A DNA stretch of 11,598 nucleotides from Candidatus Woesearchaeota archaeon. Lineage in GTDB: Archaea; Nanobdellota; Nanobdellia; Woesearchaeales; ARS49. The notes beneath the pieces are model-generated. The model saw only the letters and a program-made list of their open reading frames with translations. It was not told where the DNA came from and ran no database searches. Both the position numbers and the translations under genes were made by a program. Every line of letters starts with the position of its first letter. The first letter of the stretch is position 1. The stretch spans positions 1 to 11,598 of the forward strand of contig JACQMU010000150.1 in the NCBI GenBank assembly GCA_016203425.1, in the 5' to 3' direction. Of this stretch, positions 5,862-11,598 are shown piece by piece.

Positions 5862-5987
5862 ATGATGACAACGACAATGATACAGCCTGATAAGTCTGAG
5901 TACGATGAATTTCTGCACAAAATTCAACAAACGAAAATGAAAGACCTGTGGGACAACAAAGAAGACGAAGCGTGGGAGAATGCATAA
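5862..5987 (+). CDS. Antitoxin-like small protein (VapB/RelB-type C-terminal end), 41 residues
   Basis: This short frame reads MMTTTMIQPDKSEYDEFLHK and continues to a C-terminal KMKDLWDNKEDEAWENA. An acidic 'LWDN.EDEaWe' ending is characteristic of prokaryotic antitoxins of the VapB/RelB sort, where this tail wraps the toxin and blocks its active site. The short N-terminus lacks a full AbrB, RHH or Phd DNA-binding domain, so it may be a minimal or reduced antitoxin. It has its own TATA box, a strong Shine-Dalgarno sequence and normal codon use, which makes it a real gene despite its size. The start may be the second ATG (5865). No toxin gene (PIN, RelE or similar) lies next to it: its neighbours are a divergent unknown gene and a convergent ABC exporter. 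The function is therefore assigned from the motif alone. Confidence 0.62.
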   Translation: MMTTTMIQPDKSEYDEFLHKIQQTKMKDLWDNKEDEAWENA

Positions 5988-6003
5988 ACCATGAGATGTT
6001 GTT

Positions 6004-7770
6004 TTAATGAAACTGCAATTCATACAAACGCTTGTAAACAGGATTTTTCAACAAATCATGATGCCTGCCAACAGCAAGAACTCTGCCTTTGTCCAACAAA
6101 ACAATCTGGTCAGCATGTAAGATTGTCGAGAGGCGGTGCGCAATAATTATTTGAGTTGTTTTGTGATGCAAAGTTCTAATTGACTCAGAAATAGCTTTTT
6201 CTGTCTCACTGTCCAAATGGCTTGTTGATTCATCAAGAATCAAAACACTCGGCTTGATGAGCAAGGCGCGGGCAATAGCAATTCTTTGACGCTGGCCACC
6301 TGAAAGCTTAACACCACGCTCACCAATAACTGAATCATAACCTTTCGAAGTTTGCAAAATAAATTCATGTGCATGCGCTAATTTTGCAGCAGCAATGATT
6401 TCTTTCATAGACGCTTCAGGACTGCCATATGCAATATTTTCCTTAATACTTCGATTGAACAAACTCGTGTCCTGCGGAATCCAAGCAATTTGTTGCCTCA
6501 AAGAAGAACGCTTTATTTTTTTAAACTCAATACCATCAAATGAAATTCTACCTTGGACAGGATCATAAAATCGCATCAGTAATAACGCCAATGTTGACTT
6601 GCCAGCACCACTTTTTCCAACTAATGCTGTTGTTGTGCCAACAGGAATTTTCAGATTAATATCATGCAATGCATCAACCTTGCCAGAATATTCAAAAGAA
6701 ATGTTATCAAGCAAGATTTCTTTATTCAACTCTTTAACGTCAACCGCATCAGGAACATCCTTCAGTTTGTCATCCTCAGCAATAATCTCAAACAAACGAC
6801 TAGTCTTTTTAACCTGACGTTTAAGACGGGTGAATAATTGGTTCAACTGCTGCAGCGGAGCAAACGTCATTTGTTGATAACTAACTATTAGAATCACCTG
6901 ACCAACAGTCAAAGAGCCATTAAATACTGCATAAACACAATACGCGAGAACAGATGTGCGCATGCTTATCTCAATAATTTTCTGAATAAACCCCTGCACA
7001 AACCACCAACGCTCTACAATGTACTCAAACAAATGATACGCAGTCCACTTGCGCGCATAATTGAGTGTTTCAGCAATTTCTTTGCCAAACGCCTTAACAG
7101 AGCGAACATTCGCCATGCCATCATACAAAGTTTTGTTAGCGAGTTCTGACAAAACATTCAGCCGAGCCTGCCCTTTTGCTATTTTCTTTGAAAGGAAATA
7201 AGTGATGATAACATAAATTGGAATCGGCACCACAATCATAAGACCAATCAATGGAAACAACCAAAAAGAATATGCAACAACAAAAACAAGCGTTATCAAA
7301 GAAATCAATAATTGAGCGCCCAACAATTCATGCATCATTGCATAAATAGCGCTACCGCCCTTCTCAATCTTATTGCCCATTGAACCCGAATCACGACTGT
7401 CATGCCACGATAAATACAAATTATAATAATGCCCTAACGCAGCATAACGCCACTTATCCTCAACCTGCGTTGCAATAAAATTACTAAACTGCCAAGAAAT
7501 AAAACTGCCAAGCTCACCGCCAAGCAAGCACACACCATAAAACAACAACAATTTCCAGAAACTATTATTCAAAAAAACACCACCAATAACCCCATCAATA
7601 ATTTCCTGCAACAATTTAGGCGCAATCGTCATCAAAACTCCAGAAATACTTGCAAATAAAAAAAACAAAATTACGCGACCCTTAAACTCAAACCAAACAC
7701 TCTTAAAAATAACCTTGATAACACTCCAAAATTCCAAATCGCTTCGCATAACTGCATAAGGAGACTTCAT
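6004..7770 (-). CDS. ABC exporter half-transporter (fused membrane and ATPase domains), 588 residues
   Basis: It is a type IV ABC exporter of the MsbA/LmrA/BmrA layout, expected to dimerise and pump a lipid, peptide or drug-like substrate out of the cytoplasm. Residues 30-315 are the six-helix transmembrane domain (hydrophobic spans near 33-50, 72-92, 152-170, 172-192, 255-280, 285-300). Residues 350-588 are the ATPase. Its motifs are the A-loop Tyr361, Walker A GKSGAGKST (385-393), Q-loop Gln433, signature LSGGQRQR (489-496), Walker B VLILDE (509-514) with catalytic Glu514, D-loop SHLD (517-520) and H-loop His545. It is full length with no missing residue, so it should be active as a homodimer, or as a heterodimer with a partner not in view. 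A TATA box 26 bp above ATG 7770 indicates a leaderless transcript. The substrate cannot be inferred. It is divergent from the FecR/cyclase cassette. Confidence 0.95.
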   Translation of the reverse strand: MKSPYAVMRSDLEFWSVIKVIFKSVWFEFKGRVILFFLFASISGVLMTIAPKLLQEIIDGVIGGVFLNNSFWKLLLFYGVCLLGGELGSFISWQFSNFIATQVEDKWRYAALGHYYNLYLSWHDSRDSGSMGNKIEKGGSAIYAMMHELLGAQLLISLITLVFVVAYSFWLFPLIGLMIVVPIPIYVIITYFLSKKIAKGQARLNVLSELANKTLYDGMANVRSVKAFGKEIAETLNYARKWTAYHLFEYIVERWWFVQGFIQKIIEISMRTSVLAYCVYAVFNGSLTVGQVILIVSYQQMTFAPLQQLNQLFTRLKRQVKKTSRLFEIIAEDDKLKDVPDAVDVKELNKEILLDNISFEYSGKVDALHDINLKIPVGTTTALVGKSGAGKSTLALLLMRFYDPVQGRISFDGIEFKKIKRSSLRQQIAWIPQDTSLFNRSIKENIAYGSPEASMKEIIAAAKLAHAHEFILQTSKGYDSVIGERGVKLSGGQRQRIAIARALLIKPSVLILDESTSHLDSETEKAISESIRTLHHKTTQIIIAHRLSTILHADQIVLLDKGRVLAVGRHHDLLKNPVYKRLYELQFH

Positions 7771-7790
7771 GATAACACAAAACTTTCAGG

Positions 7791-7800
7791 CTATTTAATT
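7791..7800 (-). promoter_or_regulatory. TATA box for the ABC exporter
   Basis: The minus strand reads AATTAAATAG after an A-rich BRE-like segment (CAAAA), centred about 26 bp before ATG 7770. It lies only 16 bp from the oppositely directed TATA box of the FecR cassette, so the two initiation complexes would crowd each other. Confidence 0.5.
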
Positions 7801-7816
7801 TTTGCCCCACACCAAC

Positions 7817-7827
7817 ATTTATATATG
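7817..7827 (+). promoter_or_regulatory. TATA box for the FecR/cyclase cassette
   Basis: ATTTATATATG is centred about 26 bp before the ATG at 7848, again indicating a leaderless transcript. Confidence 0.55.
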
Positions 7828-7846
7828 CCCTATTCTCTGCAGGGCA
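7826..7846 (+). promoter_or_regulatory. Inverted repeat between TATA box and start: possible operator
   Basis: TGCCCT (7826-7831) and AGGGCA (7841-7846) form a perfect 6-bp inverted repeat with 9-bp spacing. The repeat covers the stretch between the TATA box and the start codon. A protein bound here would block transcription initiation of the cassette. The half-site spacing suits a dimeric winged-helix or similar regulator, but no regulator is identified. Confidence 0.35.
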
Positions 7847-7847
7847 G

Positions 7848-8654
7848 ATGCTCAAAAAAATTCTTGGCAGCATATTGTTCATCTTTATACTAATTGCTGG
7901 GGGAATAGCATACTCACTATTTTCGTCATCAACTGAAGCTGCACAACTCCACATTGAATCAGGCACAGTCACTGTAAACGGAAACACTGTAACAAACGAC
8001 CAAACATTATCATCAAAAGATGTGATTGAAACAACAAACGGAAAAGCAACAGTCATACTTCATGACAGCATAATTATCAGCCTCGAACCAAACACAAAAA
8101 TCACCCTCGACAGCCTCACACGCAAAAATCCAGTTGTAAGCCAGCCAACAGGCACAACATGGAACACTTTTATGAAACTAACTGGCGTCGATGGATTTGA
8201 CATCAAAACAAGCAACAGCATTGCATCAGTCAGAGGCACAGGATTCCAGCTCACTGACAAAAAAGTACTCACCGCAGACGGCACTGTAACGTACAATGAT
8301 GCGGGCAAAACATTCACAGTCACAGAAATGACAGCTGTTGAACAAGGACTACAACGGCCAGCAAACAATGAAGAAAAAACATCTGTTAAAAACTACTACC
8401 GCCAAACTGTCAACGAACTAAAACGCATGCGCAAAACAGAAATGAACAAACACCAATTTCTGATGAGAATGATTAAAACACAGTACGGAATGAGCGACGA
8501 CATGATTAATAAAAAAATGGATGAAATAGACACAGGCACAATAAATGTTGACGACATTATGCGCCAAGCACCAGTTACGCCAGCATCACTTAACAAACTT
8601 GCAATGATGACAAAAGAAATTCAAAACCTCAACCAGAAACTTGCACGAATGTAA
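7848..8654 (+). CDS. Membrane-anchored FecR-domain protein 1, 268 residues
   Basis: Residues 5-25 form one uncleaved membrane anchor (ILGSILFIFILIAGGIAYSLF). Residues 32-165 form a FecR domain: an SGTVTVNG strand, then VIETTNGKATVIL, DSIIISLEPNTKITLDSL and the closing SIASVRGTGFQL (124-135). FecR domains are beta-rich and lie outside the cytoplasmic membrane. In the classical Fec system FecR relays signal to a sigma factor, but archaea have none, and here the output is likely the cyclase downstream. After the domain comes a Met/Lys-rich helical tail (about 175-268, including RMRKTEMNKHQF and MTKEIQNLNQKL) that could form coiled coil. It is a clear paralogue of the next gene, sharing GTTWN, DGF and ASVRGT at the same places. 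The start is fixed by the TATA box at 7817-7827. Confidence 0.85.
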   Translation: MLKKILGSILFIFILIAGGIAYSLFSSSTEAAQLHIESGTVTVNGNTVTNDQTLSSKDVIETTNGKATVILHDSIIISLEPNTKITLDSLTRKNPVVSQPTGTTWNTFMKLTGVDGFDIKTSNSIASVRGTGFQLTDKKVLTADGTVTYNDAGKTFTVTEMTAVEQGLQRPANNEEKTSVKNYYRQTVNELKRMRKTEMNKHQFLMRMIKTQYGMSDDMINKKMDEIDTGTINVDDIMRQAPVTPASLNKLAMMTKEIQNLNQKLARM

Positions 8655-8667
8655 GTTCTCACACAGA

Positions 8668-8675
8668 TTAATAAA
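8668..8675 (+). promoter_or_regulatory. Internal TATA box ahead of FecR gene 2 and the cyclase
   Basis: TTAATAAA is centred about 26 bp before the ATG at 8697. It allows the second FecR gene and cyclase to be transcribed separately from the first FecR gene, and it favours ATG 8697 over the in-frame GTG at 8679. Confidence 0.4.
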
Positions 8676-8696
8676 GACGTGCAAACAAACAACAAC

Positions 8697-9665
8697 ATGA
8701 ATAGCACAACTTCATTTTCACGACAAACCGTGATAATTATTACAGCAATACTCATAATCCTGTTCTACATCCTGTTCAAAGAGATTACCATCACACAGCC
8801 TACCGCAAAACTTTATCTTGAAAACAGCACAGCAATTGTAAACGGCAAACCAGCACGTGATGCACAACCACTAACGCAATCAGATGTTATAGAAACAAAA
8901 GACGGCACTGCAACAGTCGTCTTGTACGATAGCATCATCATAACACTCCAACAAAACACCACAGTAACACTAAGCAACCTGTCCAAAAACCACCCGATTG
9001 TCAAACAAACAGGCACCACGTGGAACAAATTCCTGACTGTCACAGGCATTGACGGCTTCACTGTGCACACCAGCACCAGCGTTGCATCAGTCAGAGGCAC
9101 TGCATTTGAACTAAACGACGACCACCTCATAGTTGGCGAGGGCGAAGTAAGCTACACACGCGACGAACAAACAATTCTCGTCCAAGAACTAACAATTGTA
9201 GAAAAACAAAACAACAAACTCATCAAACGTGCTCTGCGCTCTGACGAACTCACCCGCATAAAAAAACACACCCAAAGAACCATCAACATAATTGAACGAA
9301 GCATAGCAAAAGAACAGAAAAAAGTCGATAAATTAAAAGAAAGATTAAAACAAATTGAAGAAAAAGAACACACATCCATCACTGAAGAAAAAAACACGCG
9401 AACTGTTAAACAAGAAAACAACAAACCACGCATCAGAGAACAAGATGCAAAAACAATTGCGTACCTCAAAAAAACATACAGGCTCACTGACGCCCATTTA
9501 TCAAGAATATTTGCAGCACAAAAAGCAGCAAGCAGAGTTTCAAAACGCACAACAACCACTCAATCAATCCAGACAAAAACAACCACACTTGAACAACCGC
9601 GTGCCTCACAAAACCATCGCGGCGCAAGCAAAAACACTGGCGGAGATGCTGGCGGAAAAAAATGA
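8697..9665 (+). CDS. Membrane-anchored FecR-domain protein 2, 322 residues
   Basis: The in-frame GTG at 8679 would add six residues, but the TATA box at 8668-8675 is only a few bases from it and 26 bp from ATG 8697, so I use 8697. Residues 11-26 are one membrane anchor (TVIIITAILIILFYILF). Residues 37-169 are a FecR domain with VIETKDGTATVVL, DSIIITL, TGTTWNKF and SVASVRGTAFEL (117-128 region). The C-terminal half differs from protein 1. It has a Lys/Glu-rich coiled coil (about 190-235, KEQKKVDKLKERLKQIEEK), a helical patch similar to the paralogue's tail (IAYLKKTYRLTDAHLSRIF), and a Thr/Gln/Gly-rich disordered end. The protein should be anchored with its FecR domain and coiled coil outside the cell membrane. 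Its TGA overlaps the cyclase ATG by four bases (ATGA), so the two are translationally coupled and probably form one complex. Confidence 0.85.
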   Translation: MNSTTSFSRQTVIIITAILIILFYILFKEITITQPTAKLYLENSTAIVNGKPARDAQPLTQSDVIETKDGTATVVLYDSIIITLQQNTTVTLSNLSKNHPIVKQTGTTWNKFLTVTGIDGFTVHTSTSVASVRGTAFELNDDHLIVGEGEVSYTRDEQTILVQELTIVEKQNNKLIKRALRSDELTRIKKHTQRTINIIERSIAKEQKKVDKLKERLKQIEEKEHTSITEEKNTRTVKQENNKPRIREQDAKTIAYLKKTYRLTDAHLSRIFAAQKAASRVSKRTTTTQSIQTKTTTLEQPRASQNHRGASKNTGGDAGGKK

Positions 9666-11527
9666 ATTCAAAAACAACAAAAATAACAACATTTACGATT
9701 CTTTTTATTATATTCAGCACATTTATTTTGCTCAATGCGTTCTCCCACATCAGAGCAACGCTGACAGACAGATTGTACAGTGACAAACCAGTGCTTGACA
9801 ACATAATAATAATTGCAATTGACGACTACAGCATACAAAAGATTGGGCGATGGCCTTGGAACAGAATTGTTTTTTCAGAAATAATTGAAAAAATAAAAGA
9901 AGCAAAAGCTGTTGGCATTGATGTTTCATTCTTTGAACACAGCAGTTCAGACACACAACTTTCAGCAACACTCAAAAAAAACAACAACCTTGTTCTCGCA
10001 GCAGAAATCAACCACGACAAACACTATCAACCAATTTTTAACACGACCTCTGGATTTGCAAACCTACTGACAGACAGCGATGGCGTAACACGACACGTGG
10101 CACTAACAAGAATTCAAGACACTTTGCCATTTGCATTTATGATTTTCCAAAAAAGCTGGAATCCTGCTGCAGAAATACCTGACAAGATTGCAACCATCAA
10201 TTTTGCAGCACCGCCAGAAAGCTTCACAACATACTCATTTGCAGACGTACTTCAAAACAACTACAACTTCAGCAACAAAATTATTCTCATAGGCGCAACA
10301 GCACCAGACTTACACGACACTTACTTTGTACCAACATCACGAGGAACAGCAATGAGTGGTGTTGAAATACACGCAACAATAATCCAAAACCTAATACGCA
10401 ACGATTTCCTAACAAACCAAAGCAGACCCGGCATAACCATTCTTGTTTTAATTGCAGGTGTCCTTGGAATGTTCATAATCTCACGACTAAAGATACAGCA
10501 CGCATTACCAACCATCCTGAGCACATTAGCAATATATGCAATCACCAGCATAATGCTTGCAAACAACACAAACTATCATTTAGACTTATTTTATGCACCA
10601 CTTGCACTCATCATCTTCACCAGCTGCGGAACAAGCATCCACTACTTCAACGAAAAACAAGAAAACAAATACCTCACAAATGCATTCGGCAAATACATAA
10701 GCCACGACCTGCTCAACCAGATTGTAGCACACAAACACAACCTCAACCTCGGCGGCATAAAAACCACAGTCACACTTTTCTTCTCAGACATCAGAGGATT
10801 CACAACAATCTCAGAAAAACTCGGGCCGGAACAACTCGTCACATTACTCAACGAATACTTAACTGCAATGACCACAATTATTTTAGACCATCACGGCACG
10901 CTCGACAAATTCATAGGAGACGCAATAATGGCATTCTGGAACGCACCATTGCCAGAACCAAACCATACAAAACTTGCCTGCACAGCAGCCGTTGCTCAAG
11001 TAAAAGCACTCAAACAATTACAACCACAATGGGCAGCCAGAGGCTATCCAACAATCGACATCGGCTGCGGACTCAATACTGGTGAGGCAGTCATCGGCAA
11101 CATGGGAAGCACAGACAGATTTGACTACACAGCAATGGGCGACACAGTCAACCTTGCCTCGCGCCTAGAAAGCCTAACCAAAACATACGGCGTCCACATA
11201 ATTATTTCAGAAACAACACACGCATTAGTTAAAGACAACTTCAAATGCAGAAAACTCGACGCAGTAAAAGTCAAAGGCAAAAAAATACCAGTAACAATTT
11301 ATGAATTATGCATTGATTACGACGAAAAATTTGTCGAAAAATATGAAGAAGCACTACAAAAATACTTCAAAAGAAACTTCAAAGAATCACTAACAATGTT
11401 CACCAACCTGCTAAAAACAAAAGAAAACAGCACATCCTGCAAACTATTCATTGAAAGATGCGAACACTTCATCACAGAACCACCAACAGACGACTGGGAT
11501 GGCTCATACGAGATGAAAACAAAATAA
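9662..11527 (+). CDS. CHASE2-transmembrane class III adenylate cyclase, 621 residues
   Basis: It should convert ATP to cAMP in response to an extracytoplasmic signal. Residues 11-27 are a first membrane span. Residues 30-253 are the extracytoplasmic CHASE2 sensor, with IIIIAIDDYSIQKIGRWPW at 48-66, GIDVSFFE and the closing KIILIGATAPDLHDTY. Spans at 257-274, 281-299 and 307-327 are followed by the cyclase domain (about 368-548). All catalytic residues are present: metal-binding Asp376 (FFSDIRGF) and Asp420 (KFIGDAIM), base-recognising Lys416 and Thr490 (DYTAMGD), and transition-state Asn497 and Arg501 (VNLASRLE). Thr instead of Asp at 490 is the class IIIb signature and favours ATP over GTP. 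Residues 555-602 form a TPR-like tail ending in a PP..DWDG motif (607-613), which from memory is typical of bacterial CHASE2 cyclases. It works as a homodimer. The ATGA overlap couples it to FecR gene 2. Confidence 0.95.
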   Translation: MNSKTTKITTFTILFIIFSTFILLNAFSHIRATLTDRLYSDKPVLDNIIIIAIDDYSIQKIGRWPWNRIVFSEIIEKIKEAKAVGIDVSFFEHSSSDTQLSATLKKNNNLVLAAEINHDKHYQPIFNTTSGFANLLTDSDGVTRHVALTRIQDTLPFAFMIFQKSWNPAAEIPDKIATINFAAPPESFTTYSFADVLQNNYNFSNKIILIGATAPDLHDTYFVPTSRGTAMSGVEIHATIIQNLIRNDFLTNQSRPGITILVLIAGVLGMFIISRLKIQHALPTILSTLAIYAITSIMLANNTNYHLDLFYAPLALIIFTSCGTSIHYFNEKQENKYLTNAFGKYISHDLLNQIVAHKHNLNLGGIKTTVTLFFSDIRGFTTISEKLGPEQLVTLLNEYLTAMTTIILDHHGTLDKFIGDAIMAFWNAPLPEPNHTKLACTAAVAQVKALKQLQPQWAARGYPTIDIGCGLNTGEAVIGNMGSTDRFDYTAMGDTVNLASRLESLTKTYGVHIIISETTHALVKDNFKCRKLDAVKVKGKKIPVTIYELCIDYDEKFVEKYEEALQKYFKRNFKESLTMFTNLLKTKENSTSCKLFIERCEHFITEPPTDDWDGSYEMKTK

Positions 11528-11567
11528 CTGCGGACGACGGGAACGAATGAAAAAGGTTCGGAACTGA

Positions 11568-11577
11568 GTTTAAATAG
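11568..11577 (+). promoter_or_regulatory. TATA box for a gene starting just beyond the window
   Basis: GTTTAAATAG is centred about 26 bp before the window's last base, so by the spacing seen for other genes here a leaderless gene would start at about 11598. The 40 bases between the cyclase stop and this box hold no clear terminator. A short T-rich stretch (11581-11593) follows it. Confidence 0.4.
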
Positions 11578-11598
11578 AATTTTACTCTTTTAATTACA

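Noticed and set aside
8060..9559. Several long minus-strand frames opposite the FecR genes
   Set aside because: Long open antisense frames arise here from the A- and C-rich coding strand. The plus-strand products have recognisable FecR domains, and the antisense ones are Val/Ser/Phe-rich without motifs.
9640..9661. Repeated GGCGGA upstream of the cyclase ATG as a Shine-Dalgarno sequence
   Set aside because: It does not match GGAGGT well and encodes the Gly-rich end of FecR 2. The ATGA overlap explains translation better.
9355..9783. A 142-codon plus-strand frame overlapping the FecR 2 tail and cyclase start
   Set aside because: Its product is Lys/Asn/Gln low-complexity and overlaps two well supported genes in another frame.
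1..11598. CRISPR array, insertion sequence or transposase, rRNA or origin of replication
   Set aside because: No regularly spaced repeats, no transposase motifs or terminal inverted repeats around a gene, no rRNA sequence, and no cluster of origin-type repeats were seen.

Overview
The window is AT-rich and almost certainly archaeal. It carries a long-form archaeal/eukaryotic-type ATP-dependent DNA ligase and a tRNA-Arg gene with no encoded CCA. It also has the tail of a winged-helix regulator of archaeal style and a series of TATA boxes about 26-29 bp upstream of start codons, the layout expected for leaderless archaeal transcripts. Small, densely packed genes with many unrecognised short proteins would suit a DPANN-type lineage such as Woesearchaeota or its relatives, but that placement is inference. 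No marker gene in the window fixes the taxon.

Layout: (1) 1-203 holds the 3' end of a winged-helix regulator. (2) 204-362 holds three successive hairpins between convergent genes. (3) 363-1006 (minus) is a pair of small unknown genes overlapping by ATGA. (4) 1140-1213 (minus) is tRNA-Arg(TCG), with a 14-bp copy of its 3' end 68 bp downstream. (5) 1299-4272 (plus) is a small unknown gene, then a Cys/His-motif protein (DUF483-like) and the DNA ligase separated by 1 nt. (6) 4273-5759 (minus) is a small three-helix membrane protein and a 355-residue unknown protein. (7) 5862-5987 (plus) is a 41-residue antitoxin-like mini-gene with its own TATA box and the only strong Shine-Dalgarno sequence seen here. 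(8) 6004-7770 (minus) is a fused ABC exporter half-transporter. (9) 7848-11527 (plus) is a signalling cassette of two tandem paralogous membrane-anchored FecR-domain proteins and a CHASE2-transmembrane-class III adenylate cyclase with a TPR-like tail. A TATA box for a further gene sits at the right edge.

The most interesting part is the FecR-FecR-CHASE2/cyclase cassette. It looks like a complete cAMP-producing envelope sensor of bacterial design embedded in an archaeal chromosome and driven by archaeal promoters. The two FecR proteins and the CHASE2 domain should lie outside the membrane. The cyclase domain, with all catalytic residues present, should lie inside. The second FecR gene overlaps the cyclase start, so the two are probably made together. 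The ABC exporter is transcribed divergently from the same 77-bp promoter region, which may link its expression to the cassette.
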